A stretch of 64,000 nucleotides of DNA from Prochlorococcus sp. AG-363-B11 (GTDB lineage: Bacteria; Cyanobacteriota; Cyanobacteriia; PCC-6307; Cyanobiaceae). A program made the translations under genes and the position numbers. The notes under the pieces were generated by a model. The model was not told where the DNA came from. It did no database searches and was given only the letters and a program-made list of their open reading frames with translations. Positions 8,199-17,562 of the stretch are shown here, piece by piece (position 1 is the first letter of the stretch; each line of letters starts with the position of its first letter). Where the stretch lies: the NCBI GenBank assembly GCA_003278425.1, contig QCFE01000002.1, positions 62,001 to 126,000 of the forward strand, written 5' to 3'.

Positions 8199-9467
8199 TT
8201 AGCTTTGCTTGAGCATAAATAAACGCAGTCTATCCAGGGCTCTTACAACACTCAATTTTTGTATGCAATCCCTTCCTCTATAAGACCCGAAATTTTCTTG
8301 AATTGACTCCTCTGAAGTCTTTCCTGATATAAATATTTCTACTAGTCCTACAGGTTTATTTTTACTTCCCCCGCTTGGTCCTGCAATTCCACTTGTAGCA
8401 ATAGACCAATCGCTATGAAATAATTGACGTGTATTTCTTGCCATGGCCATAGCAACGGCTGAGGAGACAGCGCCATGTTTTTCTAAAAGATTAAGAGGTA
8501 CTTTTAAGATGTTTTGTTTGATTGAATTGTTATAAGCAACTACTCCACCAAGGAAGACATCTGAAGAGCCTGGAATGGAAGTAAAGGCAGATGCAATTTG
8601 ACCACCTGTACAAGACTCAGCAAGTGAAATCGTCTCTCCCCTTTTTCTTAATAAGTCAATTAAAATCGAAGCTAAGGTTTCTTCATCTTTGCCAAAAATA
8701 CTTGTTCCAAAAATTTTTTCTAATTCATATTCAATAGGATTAATGATTCTATTTGCTTCTTGATTAGTTTTAGCTTGGGCTGTGATTCTTATTTTAACTT
8801 CACCTAATGATGCATAAGTTGCAACGGTTGGATTTTTTTTCTTTAGTAAATCAGCAATCTTTTCAGTTAATACAGATTCTTGGATTCCGGCGATTTTAAT
8901 AGTTTTGCTTTTGAAAATTTTGTTAGAGGGTTGTTTTTTAATAAGCCAAGGTTTAACAGTCTCTTCCCACATTTTTTTCATTTCAGATGGAACGCCAGGG
9001 AAAGTAATGATTGTGAAGTTATCTTTTGGGGACCAGATCATACCAGGAGCAGTTCCCAAGGGATTTGGGAGAATATTTGCTCCTTCAGGTAAAAGGGATT
9101 GCTTTAAATTGCTTTCAAGTAATTGATTAAGGCCATTTAATTTTTTTTTAATATCTTCTAAAATAGTTTTGTGCTCGACAAGTTTAGTTTGGAATAATTG
9201 GGCAATTGTTTCTGTAGTTAAGTCATCAGGTGTGGGACCTAATCCACCAGTAGTAATTAAAATCTGACTCCTTTGAGATATTTCAAGAATTATTTCTTTT
9301 AAGCGTTCAACATTATCTCCAATAACACTTTGCCGATAGTGAGGTAAACCAATTAAAGCAAGTTGCTCTGCCAGCCATTTTGCATTGCTGTTTAATATGT
9401 TACCTAGTAATAACTCTGTCCCAATAGCAAGGATTTCTACTCCTTGATTACTTTTTTTTTTAGTCAA
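8199..9467 (-). CDS. cinA: CinA-family protein (MoCF domain plus nicotinamide-nucleotide amidase domain)
   Basis: Two-domain CinA. The N-terminal molybdopterin-binding-like domain has AIGTELLLGNILNSNAKWLA (about 14-33), TTGGLGPTPDDLTTE and TFPGVPSEMKKMWEE. The C-terminal PncC/CinA domain contains LAESCTGGQIASAFTSIPGSS with the catalytic-type Ser, and SGIAGPSGG. The family acts in pyridine-nucleotide recycling (NMN deamidation) and ADP-ribose hydrolysis; a competence role is historical and not implied here. The 422-residue length is typical. It lies 5 bp downstream of glyA. Confidence 0.93.
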   Translation of the reverse strand: MTKKKSNQGVEILAIGTELLLGNILNSNAKWLAEQLALIGLPHYRQSVIGDNVERLKEIILEISQRSQILITTGGLGPTPDDLTTETIAQLFQTKLVEHKTILEDIKKKLNGLNQLLESNLKQSLLPEGANILPNPLGTAPGMIWSPKDNFTIITFPGVPSEMKKMWEETVKPWLIKKQPSNKIFKSKTIKIAGIQESVLTEKIADLLKKKNPTVATYASLGEVKIRITAQAKTNQEANRIINPIEYELEKIFGTSIFGKDEETLASILIDLLRKRGETISLAESCTGGQIASAFTSIPGSSDVFLGGVVAYNNSIKQNILKVPLNLLEKHGAVSSAVAMAMARNTRQLFHSDWSIATSGIAGPSGGSKNKPVGLVEIFISGKTSEESIQENFGSYRGRDCIQKLSVVRALDRLRLFMLKQS

Positions 9468-9472
9468 GATTA

Positions 9473-10738
9473 TTAATGGTTATTGATTTTATTGTAAAGA
9501 GGAAAAGTATCACATAGTGCTAAAACTTTTTCTTTGCATTGCTTTTTGATGGAAGAATCTTCTTTGCTCAAAAGACAATCAGCTATGACATTAGCAACTT
9601 CTTTAAAGGCTTTATTATCAAAACCTCTCGATGTTAATGCGGCACTACCAAGCCTAAGTCCACTGGTAACAAAAGGAGACTCGGGATCAAACGGAACAGT
9701 ATTCTTATTAGCTGTTATATTAACCTCACTAACAAGTGCATCTGCAGCTTTACCTGTCATACCAATACTTCTTAGATCTAGAAGAACAATATGATTATCA
9801 GTTCCTTTACTTACAACAGCAATCCCTCTTTCTTGTATTTGTTTTGCTAATGTCTTCGCGTTAGATACGACTTGTTTGATATATTTTTTAAAGCTTGGAT
9901 TGAGAGCTTCGCCAAACGCAACAGCTTTTGCTGCAATAACATGCTCTAAAGGACCCCCTTGATTACCTGGGAAAACAGCTTTATCAAACTGTTTTCCGAA
10001 TTCTGCATCTTTACAGAGTATTAATCCACCTCGAGGCCCTCTAAGAGTTTTGTGGGTAGTGGTGGTCACGACATCACAATAAGTAATTGGATTGGGGTGA
10101 GCTCCGGTTGCTACAAGACCTGCTATGTGGGCCATGTCAGCTAATAAATAAGCACCTACTTCATCTGCGATAGCTCTGAATGATTTGAAGTCGATAGTTC
10201 TTGGGTAAGCAGAATATCCACAGATGATTAACTTGGGTCGATGAAGAAGAGCAATTTCTCTTACTTGCTCCATATTTAGGATTTCTGTATCAGGATCTAC
10301 CCCATAATGAACTGCTTTGAACCATTTCCCACTTACATTTACAGGGGAACCATGAGTTAAATGGCCTCCATGTGCAAGGTCCATTCCCATGATTGTGTCG
10401 CCTGGTTTAAGAAGTGCCAGAAATACAGCAAAATTGGCTTGAGCACCACTATGGGGCTGTACATTTGCCCAAGCAGAATTGAATAGGGATTTTGCTCTAG
10501 ATATAGCTAATTGCTCAATTTCATCAATATGTTCACATCCTCCGTAGTAACGCTTGCCCGGAAGACCTTCTGCATATTTATTTGTTAATACAGTTCCTTG
10601 TGCTTGCATCACAGCTTGGGATGCAAAATTCTCACTAGCAATCATTTCTAGATGAGTTTGTTGCCTTAAGAATTCCTTATCAATTAGAAGGGATATATCA
10701 GGATCGGCATTTTCTAGATTTGAACTAATCGAAATCAA
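9473..10738 (-). CDS. glyA: Serine hydroxymethyltransferase
   Basis: A PLP enzyme interconverting serine and glycine while loading one-carbon units onto tetrahydrofolate. The PLP lysine lies in [16 protein letters not shown] (about residue 230). [23 protein letters not shown] and [14 protein letters not shown] are near the N-terminus, and [18 protein letters not shown] follows the lysine. At 421 residues it is full length. It appears to start at TTG, with GGAG about 9 nt upstream. It heads the likely glyA-cinA-leuCD transcript and is preceded by tRNA-Arg on the same strand. Confidence 0.97.
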   Translation of the reverse strand: MISISSNLENADPDISLLIDKEFLRQQTHLEMIASENFASQAVMQAQGTVLTNKYAEGLPGKRYYGGCEHIDEIEQLAISRAKSLFNSAWANVQPHSGAQANFAVFLALLKPGDTIMGMDLAHGGHLTHGSPVNVSGKWFKAVHYGVDPDTEILNMEQVREIALLHRPKLIICGYSAYPRTIDFKSFRAIADEVGAYLLADMAHIAGLVATGAHPNPITYCDVVTTTTHKTLRGPRGGLILCKDAEFGKQFDKAVFPGNQGGPLEHVIAAKAVAFGEALNPSFKKYIKQVVSNAKTLAKQIQERGIAVVSKGTDNHIVLLDLRSIGMTGKAADALVSEVNITANKNTVPFDPESPFVTSGLRLGSAALTSRGFDNKAFKEVANVIADCLLSKEDSSIKKQCKEKVLALCDTFPLYNKINNH

Positions 10739-10853
10739 GGTAATAGTCTCCTAGTGGAGTTACTGATGGGATAGTAAACAAAGCTTGGCAAGCATCAACA
10801 AAAATCCTTCTTAATTTTGCTTTTATGTGTTGATCACGTTAAAAACTTTTTAA

Positions 10854-10927
10854 CGCGCCTGGAGAGATTCGAACTCCCGACCCTCTGATCCGTAGTCAGA
10901 TGCTCTAATCCGCTGAGCTACAGGCGC
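10854..10927 (-). tRNA. tRNA-Arg (anticodon ACG)
   Basis: The minus strand folds as a 74-nt cloverleaf: acceptor GCGCCTG paired with CAGGCGC plus discriminator G, D arm GCTCAGCGGATTAGAGC, anticodon arm TCTGA-CTACGGA-TCAGA giving ACG, and T arm GGGAG-TTCGAAT-CTCTC. The 3' CCA is not encoded. A34 is expected to be edited to inosine to read CGU/CGC/CGA. Confidence 0.96.
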
Positions 10928-11007
10928 ATATGATTTTAGTTAAGAGTTTTGAGATCCTCTTCGTCAACTATAAGATGACGTAAAGACCACATTAATACAA
11001 AATTCAA

Positions 11008-11265
11008 ATGCCTCTTAGGTGGTACGGAAATGGGGATTCAAATGATCCTCTCTACTTACATTTTTCCAGAATAGTTAATTTGACTATTCATGCTATGGCC
11101 TTCTCAGCTATAAATAGCGGGCTTTGGCTAGTTCAGCAGATTCGTCATAGTTGGACAAATTTGGAATGGTTTACGGGAATCTGGTTGCTTTTACTGATTT
11201 CTCATCTTGTTTTCGTCATTATTAGAAAACCTGCTCCATCTGAGGACTCTCTTCAGGAGGAATAA
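11008..11265 (+). CDS. Small conserved membrane protein
   Basis: An 85-residue protein of unknown function. It shows two hydrophobic segments, about residues 25-43 (weakly: IHAMAFSAINSGLWLVQQI) and 54-74 (FTGIWLLLLISHLVFVII), with a polar acidic tail (PAPSEDSLQEE). The start MPLRWYGNGDSNDPLYLHF lacks a signal peptide. I believe it is a conserved picocyanobacterial 2TM-type protein but cannot name a family. It is followed by two other short conserved genes at 24-25 bp spacing, suggesting one transcript. Confidence 0.7.
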   Translation: MPLRWYGNGDSNDPLYLHFSRIVNLTIHAMAFSAINSGLWLVQQIRHSWTNLEWFTGIWLLLLISHLVFVIIRKPAPSEDSLQEE

Positions 11266-11290
11266 AATTGGGTGCTTTGCCTGAATTTTT

Positions 11291-11581
11291 ATGACTACCG
11301 ATTTAGAACAATTGCGCGAGATGGAGGCCTTAATTGCCGATCGCTTGTATATAAAAATTGAGAAGTGGAATCTTTCCTTGGGTAATGCAGGCCTAGCACA
11401 AAGTCTTGCTATTGAATGTCAAGTTAATCTTAAAGACGGCCCAACTCTTGCTGCACAAAAGGCCTTAGAGACAGTTCAAGTTAAATTTGGTGGTGGCAAG
11501 AGTCAGCTGCCATTGTCTAGATTGATTTCTTCTGCTCAGGTTTTTGAATTGGAAGAGATTTTGGACACCTATTGCAGATAA
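11291..11581 (+). CDS. DUF3181 family protein
   Basis: A 96-residue soluble cyanobacterial protein. Opening (LREMEALIADRLYIKIEKWNL), middle (AGLAQSLAIECQVNLKDGP) and end (PLSRLISSAQVFELEEILDTYC) match my memory of the DUF3181 family. It has no membrane segment or catalytic motif. It is the middle of three short genes in tandem upstream of the convergent murJ. Function unknown. Confidence 0.8.
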   Translation: MTTDLEQLREMEALIADRLYIKIEKWNLSLGNAGLAQSLAIECQVNLKDGPTLAAQKALETVQVKFGGGKSQLPLSRLISSAQVFELEEILDTYCR

Positions 11582-11605
11582 GGTTGATTTACTTGACCTG
11601 TCCAT

Positions 11606-11875
11606 ATGCTAATTATTGAAGTTACTAATGCAAGAGATGTGGTTCGACAGCAAATTGGTAGATTAGGGGAAAGGCTTATTGGGAAAGTTGCTGATGCAGA
11701 ATCTCAAGTTGAGAAAGCATTGATTCAAGAAATGGAAAATGCATTTCAGGAATTTGGGATTGAGGCAAGAATCCTTTCAGTTAAAGGACCAAGCTTAGAT
11801 GAAGGTGACTCCCTACAAATACCTCTGCAAGTTAGGGAAGCACGTGATATTACTTTGCATGTTGACGAGGCATAA
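11606..11875 (+). CDS. Conserved hypothetical protein (89 aa)
   Basis: A short, probably soluble protein. The first two thirds are helical and charged (ARDVVRQQIGRLGERLIGKVADAESQVEKALI), and the end is a strand-rich segment (QIPLQVREARDITLHVDE). I recognise the type as conserved in cyanobacteria but know no function. It follows DUF3181 by 24 bp. Its 3' end overlaps convergent murJ by 26 bp. Confidence 0.7.
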   Translation: MLIIEVTNARDVVRQQIGRLGERLIGKVADAESQVEKALIQEMENAFQEFGIEARILSVKGPSLDEGDSLQIPLQVREARDITLHVDEA

Positions 11876-13469
11876 TCTTTCCCTGAAATATCTTGGCTAT
11901 TTCAGCTACCTCTTGAATTTTAAATAAATTAGAAAGAATTAAGAATGATATTAACCCTGCAATTGTTGAAGATATCAATTGAAGTAAGCTCCAAATGAAA
12001 CTTAAATCTTGTAAATAAAGAGAGTTTAGCTTCCAGGAAATTAAACCTGAAAGTAATCCACAAAATAATAGTTTTATGAAATCAATTAACCAATCTTTTA
12101 AGGGAATCAATTTTATTTTTGACTTTAATTTTGATAAAAGCACTATACATGTAAATAAGTTCACACCTACTGTTGCTAAAACAAGACCATTGGCACCTAA
12201 GTTGATTGGAAAATTTGACCCGCCAGGTAAACGGCCACCAATAAATATCCAATCTAAAATAATGTTAAGAGCTATACCGATTGTAGAAATCTTGAAAGGG
12301 GTATTGGCATCTCCAAGTGCATAAAATACTCGTACTAATAGATCTCTTATAAGATAGGCTGGCATGCCAATACCATAGAAAATAAGTAATCCTTTTACAA
12401 GATTTATTGCGTTATAATCAAATACTCCTCTCCCAAAAATAATTTTAGTAATTAATTCACTTAATGCTATGAAGATGGAACCTAGGCAGATCATACTTGC
12501 GGAAGAGAAAATAAAACCTTGTCTAATTCTTTTTACTAGTTCCTGACTGTCTTTCTTTCCCCCAAGCCTTGATAATAGTGGTAAAAGTGGCAGTAGGAGC
12601 GCATTTGAGATGAGACCTAGTGGAGCCTGAACTAAAAAGTTTGCGTAACTTAAACCCGATGCAGCTCCAACAATATTTGATGCAAAAAATAGGTCTGTGA
12701 AAACATTAATTTGCAACATTCCTGATGAAAGGGTTGCTGGAAAAATAATTTTCCATACTTCTTTAACACCTGAATTGCTCCAATCAAGGGCTAATTTAAA
12801 CTTAAGCAGTCCTTTCTTTCTTAATATTGGGATTTGGATTGCCCATTGCATAATTGCTCCTATAAGAGTTGCTTGTGCTATAAGAAGCCCTCCTTTTAAT
12901 GCAATATTCATAGATTCAATTTCTCCACTTTTGTATAAACCAAAGAGACTGACACTACTGATTAAAATTAAACTTGAAATTATTGGTGAAATGGATGGTA
13001 TTAGGAATTCATTCCTCGCATTTAATGAACCAAAACCTGTGCCAATTAATCCTGATATAAAAATGATAGGAGACATTATTTTTAATTGCTGAGTTGCAAT
13101 TTGGTGAGTTTGTTCTTCCAGGCCTGGCCCTATAAGTTGAATAATTGGATCTGCTGCACAAAATAAAATGGCACTAATTAGTATTAATGGAATAAGAATG
13201 GATGTATTTATGGAAGAGAGGATATGGGCTCCTTCTTGTCGATTTTTTTTACTTAGAACGCTAACTATTGAGTTGTGTAAAGGTCCATTAATTCCTCCTA
13301 TAAGCACCAGAAAAAATCCAGGTAAAATATAGGCATAGTTATAAGCGTCATAAGCTGCACTAACCCCAAAGACGGCAGCTATCGTAATTTGTCTAACTAA
13401 TCCAACAGATTTGCTGAGCAGCGTTCCAATGCCAATTATCGTAGAAATGCTTTTGAGTGATCTTTTCAT
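11850..13469 (-). CDS. murJ: Lipid II flippase MurJ
   Basis: MurJ (MviN) flips undecaprenyl-linked peptidoglycan precursor across the plasma membrane. The 539-residue protein has about 14 hydrophobic helices. The N-terminus shows the MurJ signature (GIGTLLSKSVGLVRQITIAAVFG), and VGAASGLSYANFLVQAPLGLISNALL in the middle and GRGVFDYNAI later are further family matches. Its 3' end overlaps the 89-residue gene by 26 bp. Its start region overlaps only the spurious upstream extension of sfsA. Confidence 0.94.
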   Translation of the reverse strand: MKRSLKSISTIIGIGTLLSKSVGLVRQITIAAVFGVSAAYDAYNYAYILPGFFLVLIGGINGPLHNSIVSVLSKKNRQEGAHILSSINTSILIPLILISAILFCAADPIIQLIGPGLEEQTHQIATQQLKIMSPIIFISGLIGTGFGSLNARNEFLIPSISPIISSLILISSVSLFGLYKSGEIESMNIALKGGLLIAQATLIGAIMQWAIQIPILRKKGLLKFKLALDWSNSGVKEVWKIIFPATLSSGMLQINVFTDLFFASNIVGAASGLSYANFLVQAPLGLISNALLLPLLPLLSRLGGKKDSQELVKRIRQGFIFSSASMICLGSIFIALSELITKIIFGRGVFDYNAINLVKGLLIFYGIGMPAYLIRDLLVRVFYALGDANTPFKISTIGIALNIILDWIFIGGRLPGGSNFPINLGANGLVLATVGVNLFTCIVLLSKLKSKIKLIPLKDWLIDFIKLLFCGLLSGLISWKLNSLYLQDLSFIWSLLQLISSTIAGLISFLILSNLFKIQEVAEIAKIFQGKIMPRQHAK

Positions 13470-13558
13470 GTTTTAGTCTTAGCTATAAGAAATCCCATGA
13501 ATTATTTAGAGGTTTTTTAATAGATTTCTTGAATGTATTCAATAGAGAATGGATTTTC

Positions 13559-14302
13559 ATGATTGGCAAGACTATTTCAACTTTTCCGATTCTTACTGAA
13601 GGAACCCTAAAGAAAAGATATAAACGTTTTTTAGCAGATGTTGAATTAGATACAGGTGAGGTGGTGACTGCACATTGTGCAAATACCGGACCGATGAAAG
13701 GTGTTTTGTATCCTGGAGGACGAGTTCGATTGAGATATGCACCTTCTCCAAAACGTAAATTGGCCTGGTCTTGGGAGCAAGCTCAAGTTCCTTCTTTAGG
13801 AGGCTTTTGTTGGGTGGGAATTAATACTTCTTTACCTAATAAACTTGTCAGAATGGCTATTGAGGAAGGTTTTTTCAAAAAACAATTTGGTGAGATCTTG
13901 GAGATTAAAAATGAAGTTGTTTATGGTGTTGAAAGGAAAAGCCGAATTGATTTGCTCTTAACCCCTAAGGATCCTGAGTCTAGAAAAATCTTCATAGAAG
14001 TGAAAAATACAACTTGGGTAAAAGGAACAAGAGCTCTTTTCCCAGACACAGTGACTAGTCGAGGGCAAAAACATTTGAAAGAAATGATTGCAGAATTACC
14101 TTCTGCGAGAGCTGTTTTAGTTCCTTGTATTAGTAGAAATGATGTAGAAGTTTTTGCTCCTGGAGATTCAGCTGACAAAGAATATGGAGACCTTTTTCGG
14201 CTTGCTTTAGCTAAAGGCGTAGAGGTTGTTCCATGTTCTTTTAATTTCCAAGTAGATCGAATAACCTGGCAAGGTTTGAAACCTTTTGATGAAAGAGAAT
14301 AG
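13559..14302 (+). CDS. sfsA: SfsA family protein (DNA/RNA nuclease-like)
   Basis: SfsA was named for sugar fermentation stimulation; the family has a PD-(D/E)XK nuclease-like fold and its role in cyanobacteria is not established. I take the ATG at 13559 (MIGKTISTFPIL), giving 247 residues, because the ORF-track start at 13457 adds 34 unrelated residues and would overlap murJ. Motifs include FLADVELDTGEVVTAHCANTG, RIDLLL and IFIEVKNTTWV (catalytic-type E-x-K), then FPDTVTSRGQKHLKEM. It is complete. Confidence 0.92.
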   Translation: MIGKTISTFPILTEGTLKKRYKRFLADVELDTGEVVTAHCANTGPMKGVLYPGGRVRLRYAPSPKRKLAWSWEQAQVPSLGGFCWVGINTSLPNKLVRMAIEEGFFKKQFGEILEIKNEVVYGVERKSRIDLLLTPKDPESRKIFIEVKNTTWVKGTRALFPDTVTSRGQKHLKEMIAELPSARAVLVPCISRNDVEVFAPGDSADKEYGDLFRLALAKGVEVVPCSFNFQVDRITWQGLKPFDERE

Positions 14303-14323
14303 TTAATATTGGACGTTAGGTTT

Positions 14324-14470
14324 CTAGAAGATCTTTGTTTTAATTACAAAAGCCAGTAATGCTATTGATGTTAATGCTATGAAAACTCCTCCTGTAATCA
14401 TTGCATTGGATCTTTCAGATTGATTATTTTTCATCTTTGTAGTTTGGTTCTTTGTATGAGATTTAACCAT
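14324..14470 (-). CDS. Small single-pass membrane ORF (48 aa), divergent from amt
   Basis: Not in the ORF track. ATG at 14470 to TAG at 14324 encodes a 48-residue protein. Its polar basic N-terminus (MVKSHTKNQTTKMKNNQSER) is followed by one hydrophobic helix (AMITGGVFIALTSIALLAFVI) and the tail KTKIF. This layout is typical of genuine small membrane proteins rather than noise. It faces away from amt, with an NtcA box 51 bp upstream of its start. No clear Shine-Dalgarno is seen and I know no family, so it remains a candidate gene. Confidence 0.55.
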   Translation of the reverse strand: MVKSHTKNQTTKMKNNQSERSNAMITGGVFIALTSIALLAFVIKTKIF

Positions 14471-14520
14471 TATTCAAATGACTCTCTTGGAATCAGAGAA
14501 GGGAATGAATTCTTGATTAT

Positions 14521-14564
14521 GTATTAACCATTACTAGACGTTGTCTCTTAATTGCTCATATTGA
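14521..14564 (+). promoter_or_regulatory. NtcA-activated promoter of amt
   Basis: GTATTAACCATTAC at 14521-14534 is a perfect GTA-N8-TAC NtcA box. A -10-like TATTGA lies at 14559-14564, 24 nt downstream, close to the usual class II spacing with the box centred near -42. The amt ATG at 14622 would then have a leader of about 50 nt. Nitrogen-limited induction of ammonium transport by NtcA is established in marine cyanobacteria. Direct binding here is inference. Confidence 0.8.
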
Positions 14565-14621
14565 TATATGTAATAGCTTTTTTCTTAGAAATCAGCTTCT
14601 TTTGCAGAATTTCATTTTTTC

Positions 14622-16115
14622 ATGACCACTGCTTTGCAATCACCGCCTAGGCGACGCACTGCGCGTCTTCAGGAGGCAAGCCTCCTTGAAGGGCCATTGC
14701 TTCTCCTGAACAGCATTCGCGGCTTGCGATCAAATCAATCATTGATTTGGTTGGCTACTGTTCCTTTGGCTCTTTTAGGCTTAGGAATTTTCAGCTTCGC
14801 TGCTCGAGCTGGAGTTGGCCTATCTGATTTAACTGGCCCGCAAGCGGCGACTTTTTTGGCAGATAACCTTTGGCTTTTTATTGCAACCATCCTCGTCATT
14901 TTCATGAATGCAGGTTTTGCAATGGTTGAAGCTGGTATGTGCCGATCAAAGAATGCTGTAAACATTCTTGCTAAGAATCTCTTTGTTTTTGCTCTAGCCG
15001 TAACTGCATATTGGTTTATTGGTTATTCATTAATGTATGGAGACTCAGTGGTTGGAGGATGGCTTTATTTTAATGGCTTGTTTTTTGATCCAGACCCTTC
15101 AGGGGCACTAGAATGTGCAGCTGCAGGCGAAACTGGTTGTCTTGTTCCTGCTGTTGACTTCCTTTTTCAAGCTGCTTTTGCAGGTACTGCTGCAACTATT
15201 GTCTCTGGGCTTGTTGCAGAAAGAGTTAAATTCGGAGAATTTATTGTTTTCTCATTGATATTGACTGCATTTATTTACCCAATTTCTGGTAGTTGGCAGT
15301 GGAATGGAGGTTGGCTTTCTGAATTAGGTTTTATTGACTTTGCCGGTTCTTCAATTGTTCACTCAGTTGGGGGATGGGCTGGTCTTATTGGAGCAATGCT
15401 TCTTGGACCTAGAATTGGAAAGTTTGTTGATGGAAAGGCTCAAGCAATGCCTGGACATAACATGGCGTTGGCTACACTTGGTGCGCTGATTCTTTGGATT
15501 GGTTGGTATGGCTTTAATCCTGGCTCAGAATTAGCTATGGATGAGTATGTTGCTTTTGTTGCTGTTACAACAACCCTTGCGGCTGCTGGGGGTGCTATAG
15601 CGGCAACTGTTATTTCAACGCTTTCATCTGGCAAGCCTGATTTAACAATGATTATCAATGGGATCCTTGCTGGTCTAGTGAGTATTACTGCTGGTTGTGG
15701 GAACATGACTTTGACAGGCTCTTGGCTAGCAGGATTTGTTGGTGGTGTAATTGTTGTGTTTGCTGTATCTGCATTGGATTCATTTGGTATTGATGACCCA
15801 GTAGGTGCGTTCTCTGTTCACGGAGTATGTGGTATTTGGGGAACAGTTGTTATTGGACTGTGGGGTGTTGATGGAATGGATCCAGGTGCTGCTGGTATTG
15901 GTCTACTAAATGGAGGTGGAATATCTACTCTCCTTGTTCAGGCTCTTGGTGCTGGTGCTTATGCAGTTTGGACAATAGTTACTTGCTGGATTGCGTGGTC
16001 AATTATTGGTGGCTTCTTTGGAGGTATTCGTGTTAGTGAGGAAGAAGAAAAACAAGGTTTAGATATTGGTGAACATGGTATGGAGGCTTACCCAGACTTT
16101 GCTTCATCTAATTAA
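14622..16115 (+). CDS. amt1: Ammonium transporter (Amt/MEP family)
   Basis: Imports ammonium across the plasma membrane. The 497-residue protein has an unusual basic N-terminal segment (SPPRRRTARL), then about 11-12 membrane helices. The twin pore histidines are visible in SSIVHSVGGWAGLIG and GAFSVHGVCGIWGTVV. AMVEAGMCRSKNAVNIL and FQAAFAGTAATIVSG are classic Amt signatures. A strong intrinsic terminator follows, so the gene is probably transcribed alone from the NtcA-boxed promoter upstream. It is a full-length, high-confidence member. Confidence 0.97.
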   Translation: MTTALQSPPRRRTARLQEASLLEGPLLLLNSIRGLRSNQSLIWLATVPLALLGLGIFSFAARAGVGLSDLTGPQAATFLADNLWLFIATILVIFMNAGFAMVEAGMCRSKNAVNILAKNLFVFALAVTAYWFIGYSLMYGDSVVGGWLYFNGLFFDPDPSGALECAAAGETGCLVPAVDFLFQAAFAGTAATIVSGLVAERVKFGEFIVFSLILTAFIYPISGSWQWNGGWLSELGFIDFAGSSIVHSVGGWAGLIGAMLLGPRIGKFVDGKAQAMPGHNMALATLGALILWIGWYGFNPGSELAMDEYVAFVAVTTTLAAAGGAIAATVISTLSSGKPDLTMIINGILAGLVSITAGCGNMTLTGSWLAGFVGGVIVVFAVSALDSFGIDDPVGAFSVHGVCGIWGTVVIGLWGVDGMDPGAAGIGLLNGGGISTLLVQALGAGAYAVWTIVTCWIAWSIIGGFFGGIRVSEEEEKQGLDIGEHGMEAYPDFASSN

Positions 16116-16133
16116 GAGCAAATGTTTTCTTAC

Positions 16134-16163
16134 AAAATGCCTGGCTTTATGCCAGGCATTTTT
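16134..16163 (+). terminator. Intrinsic terminator after amt
   Basis: AAAATGCCTGGC and GCCAGGCATTTT form a perfect 12-bp stem around the loop TTTAT, ending in a T-rich run. It lies 19 bp past the amt stop and 55 bp before ispH, so it should separate the two transcripts. It is the clearest terminator in the window. Confidence 0.92.
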
Positions 16164-16217
16164 GTGCTTTTTTGCTCTTGCTAATAGAGTCTCAGTATTA
16201 ATGGAACCTTAATAGAA

Positions 16218-17417
16218 ATGGATACCCAAGCTTTTAAACGATCTCTCCACCATTCAGATCGTTATAATCGAAGAGGTTTTGAATCTCCTGCAAAAAGGGC
16301 TAAGGCTCTTGAGAAGGCTTATCAAAGTAATTTAATAGCATCTATTCGTGATAATGGATACTTGCTAGAGCATGGAAGAGTAAGGGTCAAGCTTGCTGAG
16401 GCTTTTGGATTTTGTTGGGGTGTAGAAAGAGCTGTAGCAATGGCTTATGAGACCAGACGGCATTATCCAAAAGAAAGTATTTGGATTACAAACGAAATTA
16501 TTCACAATCCTTCAGTGAATGATCATTTGAGAAATATGAATGTTCGTTTTATCTCAGCTGAGAAAGGAGTAAAAGATTTCTCTTCAGTAAAGGAAGGAGA
16601 TGTAGTGATATTGCCCGCTTTTGGTGCAACTGTGCAGGAAATGAAACTACTTCATGAGCGTGGCTGTCATATTATTGATACAACTTGTCCATGGGTTTCA
16701 AAAGTATGGCACACCGTAGAGAAACATAAGAAGCACGAATTCACTTCAATTATTCATGGGAAAGTTAAACATGAAGAAACATTAGCAACAAGTTCTTTTG
16801 CAGGAACCTATTTAGTTGTTTTAGATCTTGATGAGGCTCAGTATGTTTCTGAATATATTCTTGGTAACGGAAATCGAGATGATTTTATGAGAAGATTTGC
16901 CAAAGCTTTTTCTAATGGATTTGATCCAGATAGAGATCTTAAGAGACTGGGGGTGGCTAATCAGACAACAATGCTTAAGAGTGAAACAGAAGAGATTGGC
17001 AGACTTTTTGAAAAAACGATGCTTAGGAAATATGGCCCTTCTGATTTAAATGAACATTTCTTGGCCTTTAATACAATTTGTGATGCTACTGAAGAAAGGC
17101 AAGATGCAATGTTTTCTTTAGTGGATGAACCACTCGACATGCTGGTAGTTATTGGTGGCTTTAATTCATCTAATACTACTCATCTTCAAGAAATTGCTTT
17201 ATCTAAAGGTATTCGTTCTTTTCATATAGATACGCCTGAGAGAATTGGAGATAAAGACAACACGATCACTCATAAACCATTAGGAAATGATTTAACAGTT
17301 GAATCGGACTTTTTGCCAGAAGGGATAGTTAATGTAGGGATTACTTCTGGTGCATCCACACCTGATAGAATTGTTGAGCATGTAATTCAAAAACTTATAA
17401 ATCTTAGTGAGGCTTAA
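16218..17417 (+). CDS. ispH: 4-hydroxy-3-methylbut-2-enyl diphosphate reductase
   Basis: IspH (LytB) is the last enzyme of the MEP isoprenoid pathway, an iron-sulfur reductase making IPP and DMAPP. Three cluster cysteines are visible in [17 protein letters not shown] (about residue 66), [18 protein letters not shown] and [29 protein letters not shown] and [16 protein letters not shown] complete the signature. At 399 residues it has the longer N-terminus and insert usual in cyanobacteria. It supplies precursors for chlorophyll and carotenoid tails. Confidence 0.97.
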   Translation: MDTQAFKRSLHHSDRYNRRGFESPAKRAKALEKAYQSNLIASIRDNGYLLEHGRVRVKLAEAFGFCWGVERAVAMAYETRRHYPKESIWITNEIIHNPSVNDHLRNMNVRFISAEKGVKDFSSVKEGDVVILPAFGATVQEMKLLHERGCHIIDTTCPWVSKVWHTVEKHKKHEFTSIIHGKVKHEETLATSSFAGTYLVVLDLDEAQYVSEYILGNGNRDDFMRRFAKAFSNGFDPDRDLKRLGVANQTTMLKSETEEIGRLFEKTMLRKYGPSDLNEHFLAFNTICDATEERQDAMFSLVDEPLDMLVVIGGFNSSNTTHLQEIALSKGIRSFHIDTPERIGDKDNTITHKPLGNDLTVESDFLPEGIVNVGITSGASTPDRIVEHVIQKLINLSEA

Positions 17418-17562
17418 GTAATAGCCTAAATAGCATCTTTTAAAAGAAAAGCTAAACCTATATCAGTTCAGAAAATTCACTATTTTAATTTAATAAAAAC
17501 TGATTTTAGTCAACAGAATCTGCTGATAAACAACTAATATGTAATTCTTATACTTATAAGTA

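Noticed and set aside
13457-13558. Upstream extension of the sfsA frame (34 codons)
   Set aside because: It overlaps the murJ start, is unlike SfsA, and ATG 13559 gives a normal-length protein.
17541-17553. GTAATTCTTATAC, resembling an NtcA box before the DoxX gene
   Set aside because: The spacer is 7 nt rather than 8, and no good -10 element follows at the right distance.
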